Shown one piece after another: positions 34,432 to 44,835 of a stretch of 64,000 nt of DNA. The notes below the pieces were generated by a model. The model was not told the DNA's origin. It ran no database searches and saw only the letters and a program-made list of their open reading frames with translations. Each line of letters starts with the position of its first letter. The first letter of the stretch is position 1. The DNA is from Rotaria socialis (lineage: Eukaryota; Rotifera; Eurotatoria; Philodinida; Philodinidae). A program made the position numbers and the translations under genes. The stretch spans positions 1 through 64,000 of the forward strand of contig CAJNYU010002701.1 of assembly GCA_905331475.1 (NCBI GenBank). The letters run 5' to 3'.

Positions 34432-36056
34432 TTAAATTGATATTCTATGTTGTTTCTGCGTATTTTCTTCTGATATGTGATTTGTCATTTGATGATTATA
34501 TCGATTAGGCATCAATTGTTTTCGTACGAATGCCAGTTTATGATTTTCTAACATTTGATTGAAATAACATAAGTGTTTTATATTTTGAGGCGATCGACGT
34601 AGTTGCCAATGTCGTCGTTTACGTTTTCTACAATTGATGAGAGAATATCCTGAGCAGCAAGCGGTCTCTACTTGTGGATTTTTACTAGAATCTGATTTAG
34701 AACTCGATGATGACAATGACCACCATGAATACGTTTTTATCGGTAAATAGGATGACAATGCTTTCTGTTGTTGTATTAGACCCACATTCGAACAGATACG
34801 ATTACGTTGTTGAATACTTATAGATGCACGATGTTCAGCAATAGCAGCAGCTATAAGATCTTCTTCGTTTCGACCGAGAACGTCTGATATTCCGCCAATA
34901 CCATTTTCGGAATGAAACTGAGCTAGACGAAGTACCAATAGATTCAAAGACGAAGCCATTATTGCGAGACCAAATAAAATAAATGATATTGTATAGATGA
35001 AATATCCCCAACGAGAGTAGAGTGAATGACCAGTACGTTGTACACTAGCCATTGGAACAAGATCACCAAAACCTATTTTGGATAAAATCGAAAGAAAGAC
35101 AAAAAGAAATAAACTTGTGTTTTAATGTGTTGTTTTTTTTCATTACCAATTGTCCAAAATGTAACAAGAGAATAATAAATTGATTCAAAATATGACCATC
35201 TTTCTTGTTTACAAAAAATAAATGAACCACCGAGCACAAGTATTGTTGTCATGCCGAATTCAACAGCAATCAACTCAAAACCGGATACTTTATGACGACG
35301 GAAACCGAATAAACGTTTAAGACGTGATAATACAAATGAGATAATAGCATTCAATCGTTCGCCCACTGATTGAAACATAATCAAATTGAGAGGTCTATCA
35401 AGAGAAAAATGTATACAATAGATGCAAACTATTAATCTCGAGATCAACTTACACTCCAGCAACTGTATAGATCATACAGAATATTTTTCCTCCCTCTAAA
35501 CAGAAATAAATAACATATTATTACTATAAGAGGAAGCTAAACAAAAAGCAACACGAATTATACTTGTTTTTGGTGTTGTATGGCCATAACCTAAATATAG
35601 AAATCAAAAATAAAAATCAATCTCATATAAACCTTACCAATTAAAGTAACGACAAGTGTCGAAAAATAGAAAGCACCAGGAAATGTCCATTGTTTTGCTG
35701 TACCACTGCGTACATGTCGATTTTCAAATATGGCTGTTGTTAAACTATTAAAAATTGACTCGTTCTGAATTGTATCATTCTTATATAGAATACGAGCCAT
35801 TCGAAGTCTAAGTATAGCACGTTGACGGGCTTCTTCTTTTGATTCCACTAATGTACACAATATAGAAATATATATATATATATTTAGACAGAGAGAGAGA
35901 GAGAGAGAGATAGACGAAAAAAAATCCGAACACTTATAGAATCTAGCTATTAATAAATTACTTACAAGCATTAAAAACAGCAGCACCAAACATCAAGTAA
36001 ATAAGTACAATGAACATAAGTGCACATGTGCGCACGTTTTGCGTTCCGATAATCAT
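34432..36056 (-). CDS. TASK-type two-pore-domain K+ channel
   Basis: Six exons (36056-35966, 35847-35638, 35590-35564, 35495-35453, 35394-35147, 35072-34432) give 419 residues; every junction keeps the frame. The start MIIGTQNVRT matches the TASK start QNVRT. Order: M1 (LIYLMFGAAVFNA), extracellular cap, pore 1 TLIGYGHTTP, M2 (GKIFCMIYTVAGVPL), MFQSVGERLN, M3, pore 2 TIGFGDLVP, M4 (FILFGLAIMASSLNLLVLRL), then a basic, Ser-rich cytosolic tail of about 165 residues. The His after GYG is the residue that senses external pH in TASK channels. Introns cut both selectivity filters after the first Gly base. Intron 1 carries (AT)n and (GA)n runs. A TAAATAAAA overlaps the stop. An open frame continues about 25 codons upstream of the ATG, so a longer N-terminus from an unseen exon is possible. 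Confidence 0.94.
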
Positions 36057-38485
36057 TCGAAATACAATGGCTAACAAGCCCGATAGTGAAATATTCTCAT
36101 GACATTTGATAAACGACAATAAGGATTGTAATAATCTGATACTTTATCTCATCTAAACGACATTGATGTTAATGAAAAGAGAAGTTTTAAAATGGGAATC
36201 AAGTTAGGGAAGTAATAAAGAAAATTTTTTTGCCTCTCTCTCTTCTCTTTTTTTGTTACTGTGCTCGTCTCTTTCAGTTATGTCATTTCAAATAATGGAA
36301 AAGTGCCACTCTATTTTCATCATCATCATCAACCGTCAAAGCAGCTAGACTCACACAAACAGAACAAAAGAGAACGAAGGAGAAGAGGAAGAGAAGACGA
36401 CAGAGAGAGGGAGAGAGGGGGGAGAACGCACACAGCATTTTTCTTCGATTAGTTATAGCAGTTGTGACGACAGTTTTGTGAAAAAAATAATAATGAAAAC
36501 GCTTTTCTCTTTTACGCATACAACATTCTTCATATTTATGTTAACAAGAGTAATGTTAGTCTTCGTCTTCTTTTTTTTATGTATATACACTATTATCATG
36601 ATCTAAACACACAATAAATGACATTTTTTTTTTATTATCAATTAAAGTTCTTAGAACATTTGTTTATATACAGACTATTCGTTATGATTTTGGCATTCAT
36701 TGTAATAATAAAAACTGTATATCCAATCAAAATATTAAACAGACTATGCATTGATCGATCCATGTAATCAGTTATCGGAATAATATAAGTGAAATGTTCG
36801 AGAATGGCTTTGCTAAAGTTCCGTTGTTAACATCCTCGATCTAGTTTTACTTTGTCTCAAGAGCACTTAAGCAATTTGTTGGTTGTCGTTAATAAAAGAA
36901 GAAGAAGAACAAAGGAGACTAAGTGTCATGTTGTCCATGCTAAATGATAGACAACAGAATAAGATGCAGCAGGGAAACATAGAAGAAAAAGTTCACTGAT
37001 AATCTCGAACGAGAAAAGTATATTTCCGTTATGGATAGTGCTGTTAAAATGCGCATGGCTATGTGAGCGCTGACGTGTTCCTAAGCCAATTAGAGTTAAA
37101 ATAGTAAAATAATACTAAAGCAATAGAAAAATAAATTAGATTTTGCATCTCTATCACCTTATCAACGTTCGTAGACAAACCAATTTTCTTTTTATTATTA
37201 CCACTAAGAAAACAAGATGCCAACGACGACATGCTGAACATTGTCAAGAGAAAAGACACAAAAAATTGAATTGTCTCTGCATCTATTTCTCTGTGTCTCT
37301 CTCTCTCTCTCACTCACTCACTGTCTTCGTCGACTATCCTATCGCTGTTTCTTTCTATGAGCAACTCGACTGCACACAAGAGCTTCTTCCGCCGTTTTTA
37401 CTAATCGACTTATCAAGTACACGGCGATCGCGTGCCTAAATCATATTCGTTGATGAAATACCTGGAGTTCAATCATTCGTGATAATCTAAATTTTCTGAC
37501 GCCAAAAGTCTAATTACCGGATCACACTTCAATATAAGATTCAACTATTGATTTATCATCAATTTAAAAGTCATAAGGGAAATTGTTAGTTACGACCATC
37601 AAAGTCGAACCTACGATTTTTTGGGTAATACCCGCTTGAGACATTAGTCGTTTTTCTTAGAACGAACATCGATACATGCGCATAAAGAAAATAAAAATAG
37701 CTAGCATTTAAAGTACATGTTTCTTTAATTTGATTTTGTTTTCTGAATATTTTCCTCAACAATCTATATCGAGAATTATAGGAAACATATATTTTTGGAG
37801 ACAGCCTATTTGCCATCGTTGAATTCGCAATTTACATTGTCTTTCATTTAGTCAATCATAAAATAAGAGTATTTTTGATGTTAGCGATGTTCTACTTCAA
37901 CCATCGAACAAGAAAAAATTGCTGCATAAAGAATAGAAAAAGATCGGAAAGATCAAATTATAAATGATTAATCGTCATGACCGTCAGGCAAGAAAAGACG
38001 CGGAAAACTAGTCTCCATTTTTTTTTCTTCTTCTTTTTTTTCTGTCCTTCTCTCTAACCGAAAGAATCCATCTCACCTAATTGAATTCATCGTGCACATG
38101 ATTATTTATATCAATACAAAACAATAAACGCTAGGAAAAGATGAACGGTGGGACACACACATACATGAATGCCTATGGTAAATCTACCATTTGACAGAGT
38201 TCTCGGTTTTTTTTAATTGTTTTTTTGTCTCGCTGACTTAGTATGCCCTTGTAGTTATTAGTAATGGTAATAAAATGACTGATAATAACTTGCAATTCTG
38301 ATTTTCTGAAGTGGTACGCAAATTCAAGATGACGCACAGAAATACTATCTGTAATAAGGATTCTGATAAATAAGATCAAATGGGTATAATCAAAAGCAAA
38401 ATAAAATTTTAATAATTTTTCGCGCTTATATTATCATATCTAATTTTTAATTAAAACATTCTTCTATATTTTTCTATTCTCTATT
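36057..38485. other. No gene seen; divergent upstream region
   Basis: 2.4 kb between the starts of the K2P gene (-) and BTB gene (+). It contains purine/pyrimidine runs (36232-36256, 36360-36425) and a (TC)n tract at 37291-37322. Open frames here are low-complexity shadows of those tracts. Confidence 0.5.
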
Positions 38486-40610
38486 ATGATGGACATCATT
38501 TCCGTTAATAAAAAATCTAATAATGAAAAATTAAAACGTGTTCATTCAATGACGACACAGAATATATCCAAATATGCTAGAAAATTAATAAATATTGAAG
38601 ATAAAATAAATGTTCATGATTATTTTTTACACGAACGACCGTTTACAAATGTAAAAATAATTATCAATCAACAAACTGTTTGGTGTGATAAAGCTTCACT
38701 TTCAGCCGCTTCACCAATTTTTCGTGAACAACTTTTAAAAAATCATAAAGATGAACCTCTCATATTCAATGATATTGATTTAAATGATTTCATAGCAATG
38801 CTTGAATTTATCTATCCAATATTTAATCCTGAAATTAATGAAAAAAATATTTCCTGTCTTGTTGAACTTTCCTACAGATTTCAATATGGTTAGTTTAGTT
38901 GAATAAACGACACGTGCTTGACTAGTAAAAAAAGCCGTATTTAGATATGTTGGAGCAAGCTTGTCAAATTTATATCATGAAATATTTAAGCACGATCCGA
39001 CGTGTCTTTGGTAATACTCACAATTCCGACGGAGAAGACGGTGACTATTTTATTAACAATACCAATGAAAAAACTGAATATCATCAACAGCGGGACCTAA
39101 TGTAAGTTAATTCTTATTTCGTCATTTCTAAAAAAAACCCACTTGATAATGATAACCAATGAGAATGTAATAAACACTAAAGAAAATAGAGGATTATTCA
39201 TTGGAAAATTATTTTTCTAATATTCAATGCATCATTAGTTGCATTTTCGCGAGTATTCTTAAGATTTTCAAAGCGCGAAAACAAAAGATACAATTAAACT
39301 AGACTTCGGTACTATTTCTTGATGGAATGCAAATTTTATATCTCGACATCAAGACTTACATCTTCTAATCGATATATATATATCTAGATTTTGAGTAATA
39401 CAAATGATGCTAAAATTTCTACAGTGTTCTGTGTTAATATGACCTCAGGTTTTTTCTAGTTAAGGATACGTACTGTTAGTGTAAATAGTGAATAACGAGT
39501 TCACGACTTCGAGTTTATTGAAGCACTAGTATCCGTATTTGCTACAGTATTGCAACATGATATGTATTTGAATTATTTATGATTTCCATTTTTAAAAATT
39601 TCATTTAAGAAGGGAGAAAATCAAAATTAGAACCCTTGGATATAATTAACCAGTTTCTTTTGTCACAAGCATACATCCTCTAATTTAAGAAATAATTTTT
39701 CTTTTACAAATGGGCCAACAAGATAGGTTTTCTTTTGCATATCATAAATATTTTTTTTCAAACTAAAAATTCAAATAAATATTCTAGGTCAGTGACAATA
39801 CAATAGAAGCAAAGGAGCAGTCATCCTATTCTGCAATGTTGAACATTCCGGAACGAGTTCCGCCTCGGAATCAGTTCCGTCAATTCCGGAAGTACAAATT
39901 CTATTACTATTCTATCTTCTTTTATCCATATAGTGATGATCCAATTCCGGAATCAGGTGAAAGCGGAATTGCTGGGAATTAAACGGAATCCCTAGGGATT
40001 CTGTGTAATTCCGGAATTGAGTCGGAAGTGATAAACGAAATTGCCGGAATTAGATGGAATTGGTTCCATGAGTGGAACTGGTTCTGGAATATTCAACATT
40101 GCGGAATAGGATGTATTCTCGAGCAAAGTTGAGAAAAAGAGAAAATTCCTATTTTTCGTGTTGTGAAATTAGAAGTAAATTAATTGAATACTTTCAAGCA
40201 TTTAATAGTTTGAAAATTACCAGTATTCCTCTTGAATAATTTCTCTCTCGATCGTTCTATATGCCAATCACATGGACTATGCATATTTTCTGTGGTCGTT
40301 TAGTGAATTTCACAATCGAACATGTGTTGATGCTTTGAATATAATAGCAAATCTATGTCGATGGTTGAAAACATATTATTACAAAAATAATATGCTTCCA
40401 ATACATGCAAGTAAATGAATTCAATCGGACGTTCGTTTCATTGATGGTTATTTTCTTGTCTTAGTTATGTCCGTTCTACAACAAATATCAATCAATTATC
40501 TTGGGCAAGCAGTAACTACAGTTGACATCGATGATGAAATTAAAGGGTATATCTATAAAGCACGAGCTCAATACCTAGAACAAATGTATCATGTGAAACA
40601 TATCGCATGA
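38486..40610 (+). CDS. BTB/POZ domain protein
   Basis: Four exons, 38486-38888, 38945-39101, 40304-40410 and 40465-40610, give 270 residues; the phases (1, 2, 1) all match across GT-AG introns. About residues 45-150 form a BTB domain: FTNVKIII, VWCDKASLSAASPIFREQL, and a hydrophobic FIAMLEFIYP helix. After it come CVDALNIIANLCRW and a C-terminal helical part, comparable to the helical region following BTB in cullin-3 adaptors. There is no Kelch or MATH domain. It may recruit targets to a ubiquitin ligase, but that is family inference only. Intron 2 (1,202 bp) holds a TTCCGGAA foldback element. The acceptor of exon 3 (TCGTTTAG at 40303) was chosen because no other AG keeps the frame. Confidence 0.82.
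39822..40113. repeat. Foldback element with TTCCGGAA words, in BTB intron
   Basis: Left arm CATCCTATTCTGCAATGTTG continues into AACATTCCGGAAC; the right arm is the inverse ending in GGAATAGGATG, about 40 bp per arm with few mismatches. Inside, GGAATT, TTCCGGAA and CCGGAATTG recur in both directions around a short AT-rich centre. No target duplication was found. It lies entirely inside intron 2 of the BTB gene. Confidence 0.85.
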
Positions 40611-41106
40611 TTACTTCTATATCGTAAAATTGAGACATTGATTTTTCTTCATGTGAATTACTAGTTTAAATGTCGAATAGAATTGATTTATAATATGTTT
40701 TAATGGCAGGAAGGGAGTCAGTATTTCCTTTTTTTTGTCTTCTCAACAACGGATCACACGTTCTTTCCTTTTCCGGTTTGCGCTTTATCAAAATGAAAAA
40801 AAAAAGGAACAAGCAAACGAAGGTACTAGTCATTCCGTGTTTTTCAATGTTATATTTAATCATGAGAAGAAGAAGAAGGACGGGTTAGTTTACACAATAA
40901 AACAAAGAGAAGCACAACAAACTATTTATTATTAATAGGCCAATACGGTGTCGTCATTGAAACACGATATTCATATACTATTTCGGATTGTTTATTTTAT
41001 TTAGTAATAAAAGAAATAATATTCTATATATAGAAAGATAGATCGTGACATGCAAAACAAAATCACGGAAACTCCATAAAAAAATATCACAGGAAAAACA
41101 AACCAA
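40611..41106. other. No gene seen; convergent BTB and FBXL4 3' ends
   Basis: AT-rich 3' flanks of two converging genes. Short frames around 40666-40935 on both strands are low-complexity (Lys/Arg runs). No repeat recognised. Confidence 0.5.
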
Positions 41107-44100
41107 TTAATAAAATTCTGAATAAATATCATCGTTAGTGATGGGTTGATAGCTTCGTTTAAAACAATTTTTATATCGGCCTATCCATATCGAAATTGCT
41201 TCGTCCGAAATTTCCGAACAAAATGATATATCAACAAATTCAATATGTACACAACGTTTAAGTATACATTCAATGCTTGCTTCTTGAATAACCCTCGAGC
41301 CAAGTACATCAAGTTGACGTAATTGAAGGCAATTCTCACTTACTGCAACTATATCTTCGTTGCTGATACCTAATTTATAAAAGTAGACTGAAATGAATAT
41401 CGTAATCTTATTTTTACTTACGCCTACAAGCGGTGAGAAATATTTTAATTAAAGAATGACCAGCTTGTTGAACTAACCTTTTAATAAACCCAGGTGGTGG
41501 ATCAGTCCAGCCAATGTCAATTTCACTTAAATGAACCATATGTGTCATTGAAGTTATTTGCACTGGCATGTTAACGAGAGAATAAACGATGGCTAATTGT
41601 TCTCGAATGTGTTCCCTTAGATTTGCAATTCGTCGCTCTTCTTCATAACTATCATATGGTAAGCCGACCATTGATAAAAATTCACTCTGTGGCACAATAG
41701 CTACACGCCAAAGATCAAGCGAACGAAGATTAGAGCAGCGAGCAAACAGTAATTTAACAATGCCGACAGTATCAATTAAGTTTTGACAACTACCTGAAAA
41801 ACAAATGCGTACAACAAAAATAGAACAATTTTCCTGTCTGCCTTTACACAAACGTTATAAATCCATTATACATATGGAGGAACTCCAATAAGATTACATT
41901 AAAGATTAGAAAAAGTCTCATTGTCGTCTGCCGAAAAGTCTTTTGTGATAGTTCATATAGACCAACAGCTTCGATAGTCTTGTTCGAAAATTTTTGGTAG
42001 TTCTTTTACCAATGATTAAGAGGCTCGGCTCGAAAATATTAATTAATACTCTCATTACTTTCCCGAAGCGTTAAAAACCTTAGGCAAATTACTAGTTGCA
42101 TAGATCTTTTTCCATGTGAGAAAAGACCTGATGATTCCTGTTAAAACCCATTGAGCAGCCGATCGAGGTCATGCGCTATGTCAAAAAATATTCCTGATAC
42201 AAGTCAAAGTTTCCAGAACTCTGACATAAATCAATAAAATATTATTGCATACATCGACTAGGAAACACTTGATGGGTATAAGAAGTAACTGCACTCGGTA
42301 GACCTCATATTTAGCAAACTGGATAGAACAGGAAATATTTGAAAGCACTCGATTCCTACTTTTTTCGCTTGTAGGGATTATTCTAAATCGGAAATCAAGA
42401 TAAAACTATAGAACAGAAAAAAAACTGCATGAAAAACCGAGCGTAGTTTAAAGTCTGCTTTTCTAATCTTACCTAAATTGATATGTTCTAAATGTTCTTT
42501 ATTACTGTCGATTAGTGGTAATAAAGTTTGGTAGTCGATTCTCGTTCGGTAGACATTCAATGATCGAATACGATGAAGACTTCTTAATGGTAAAAAATCT
42601 TGATTTTGCAATGTTGAACAATTCTCTAGATTTAAAATTTCTATATTTGGACAACAATCACCGATCACTTGAATGTATTCTCCTTTTAAATATGAACAAC
42701 AGCCAAGATCAAGTTGAGCAAGATTATGTGAGCATGTAATTAATAACTGATTGAATGATTCATATGCAATGGATTTTGTCCATGCTAATGAAAGATATCG
42801 TGTTTTAACACAATGATCGAGAAAAAATTTCTGAATCGCATCATTCGTAATTCCATTCCAATAAGGTTTCAAATTCAGAGCATGGAATTGTAGTGGATCA
42901 AGGCATAGTTCGCGAAAATTCCGGCATGTTGAGGACAACTGCATTAATGAGCGTAGATCGAGATAAGAAACGATAAGAAAAAGTAAATCAAAAGGAAGTG
43001 ATGCTAAAGAATTTTGAGAATCGCCTTCACGATTTTCCTCTTGCGTTTGAATTGTTTGCTAAAAATAAAAGGAAATGTTTTTTTTTCACGTGTCAATTAA
43101 TTTACGAACTGCTGGTGCAGATTGATTTGTATTTAGTAAATCACCACATAATTTAATTGTATCAATTTCTATATAATAATTAGTCGTGGAATGATCGAAT
43201 TCCAAGCGAATATGTCGCGTTGGAAATGGGACTTTATTTTTCAATGGAATTTTAACGATGCGAGGCATACGAGCCGCCGGTGGATATGGATGTAGAGTAT
43301 AAATCTTTGATACTTGCTCATGGTCCGTATTTAAATGCAATGATCGAAGCGCCGAGGTTGTGGCATTAATGTTATTCGGAAATATGTCACTTATTTGTTG
43401 GCGACCTAAAATATTTTTTTCATAATGATCGTGATGAAAGATTTCGAATTGATTTTTAGCTTTGAAGATTTTTTGTATTACATAGATCCAATCGTTTTCT
43501 TTTAAGATAAGACTTAGCAGGGATAGAGTTGATTGTAAATTTTTATTGCCTTTCTCGGTAGATTTAACTCGTGAGTCTTCGTTTATCATTTGTGAAAAGT
43601 AGAGATGTGCGGGACCACCTTCTTCTTGGTACTGGATAAGTGATGTTTTTGGCCCGGGTGATTCTTGCTATTCGATTGTCTATGGCTATTTAGAGGAAAA
43701 TGCTGCAAAATTTCTTTGTTTGATAGTTAAAATCCTTCTTCATTACCAGGGGTGCAATAGTTCTCATATCTAAGTTCAGATCTAAGGAACTGTCTGAACA
43801 GTGCTTTTGAAAGGAACTAAAGCGGAACTGTCACATCCCTATTCATTACTCGTATTTTTTATTTCTTTAGTACAAAACGTAACTCCGGAGTACGGAAGTC
43901 TCGCTTTTTTCATCTTTATTTAGGGATCGAGGCTGGCTTTGCACATCTATAGTCCCGAATTATTTGATAGCTGCTGGTGATATTGACATTGGAACTCAGT
44001 AGATTGTGAATACGTATCTAACAAACATTGATGGCTCTCAATATAATTATCTCTTTATAGTGAATATCTAAGCGGTTGATATTAGGCATTTTGATAGGAG

Positions 44101-44621
44101 AATTCTCTCGAAAGTTGGAGCTTGATTGATCAAGAGCAAAAACAAAAATGATGAATTAACAAATGTTTACCATTCTCAATAAAAATTTGTTGATCATTTC
44201 TCAGAATAATACTAAACGGTTCAGGAAATTTCCATACTCGATGCCAACTAATACTTTCATCTTGTTCTTCTTTTCCAGCATAAACAACTTGAAGTGAACC
44301 GGGATTATATGTTTCATAAATGTCTACACTTATGCATTGATAAACTAAATTCGAATATAGAATATCAATAAAATCTCGGCTCGTAAACTCATTTTCCCAA
44401 CGTTTAAAGTGCTTTTTTGTTTCTCTATACGATGGCATATTTATCCACCATGGACCATATGTACGAAAAACCAATGCTTGAGTTGAATCCCCATACAAGG
44501 GATAGATGGAGGGCTGTTTACATATGTTTCTTATGGCATAACTTTGAGCTGTATAAGAACCATATTGAGATGAATAATCAGCAACAAATGATGGAATCTG
44601 TTCTACTATTGAATCACTCAT
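41107..44621 (-). CDS. FBXL4: FBXL4, F-box and leucine-rich repeat protein
   Basis: Five exons: 44621-44171, 43405 to about 43100, 43058-42473, 41793-41422 and 41369-41107, about 660 residues. Exon 1 has the FBXL4 hallmark RTYGPWW, SRDFIDI and YETYNPGSL of the N-terminal discoidin-like domain, completed in exon 2 by FPTRHIRLEF and YYIEIDTIKLCG. Exon 3 starts the F-box (SLASLPFDLLFLIVSYL, CLDPLQFHALNLKPYW). Leucine-rich repeats follow to the end (LDLWR, DIGW, LDVLGSRV, VDISFCSEISD). In animals FBXL4 sits at mitochondria in an SCF ubiquitin ligase that restrains mitophagy by removing BNIP3/NIX. No mitochondrial leader is visible in the exons found; an AG acceptor two bases before the ATG suggests an upstream exon or spliced leader. 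The exon 2 to 3 junction is unresolved: no GT in the right phase matches the strong acceptor at 43059. Confidence 0.92.
43747..43841. mobile_element. 95 bp hAT-like MITE in FBXL4 intron 1
   Basis: Starts CAGGGGTGCAATAGTTC and ends in an imperfect inverse, GAACTGTCACATCCCTA. It is flanked by a perfect 8 bp duplication, ttcattac (43739-43746 and 43842-43849). The interior repeats GAAC and GTTC. Its ends differ from the 6624/19688 family, so it is a separate family. Confidence 0.85.
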
Positions 44622-44835
44622 ATCTAAATATAGGAAGGAGAAAAAAATTAATTTAACCTTCGAAACTATCGCTGCATATAGAAGAGAACCTGTTTATTAG
44701 TTATATTCGCCGTAAAAAGAATAAAGGACACAATATGTCTGATTGCCTTTTTTTGACAGTCAAAAAAAAGAAAAGAAAATCATTCATGTGTCGCTTTGCA
44801 TATCAATGTAATATATTCATGCAAGACGTAACTTA
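44622..44835. promoter_or_regulatory. Divergent upstream region, FBXL4 and proline-rich gene
   Basis: Only 214 bp separate the first ATGs of FBXL4 (-) and the proline-rich gene (+). It includes poly-A/T tracts (44755-44775) and no TATA box that I can assign. It may act as a shared bidirectional promoter, unless either gene has a further upstream exon. Confidence 0.45.

Noticed and set aside
36261..36519. Frames in the (GA)n/(CT)n region on both strands
   Set aside because: Low-complexity Arg/Glu and Ser/Leu runs produced by simple repeats.
43405..43589. Extending FBXL4 exon 2 upstream to an ATG at 43589
   Set aside because: The extra 62 residues have no FBXL4 counterpart, while the TTTTAG acceptor at 43406 joins exon 1 exactly in phase (G|GT).
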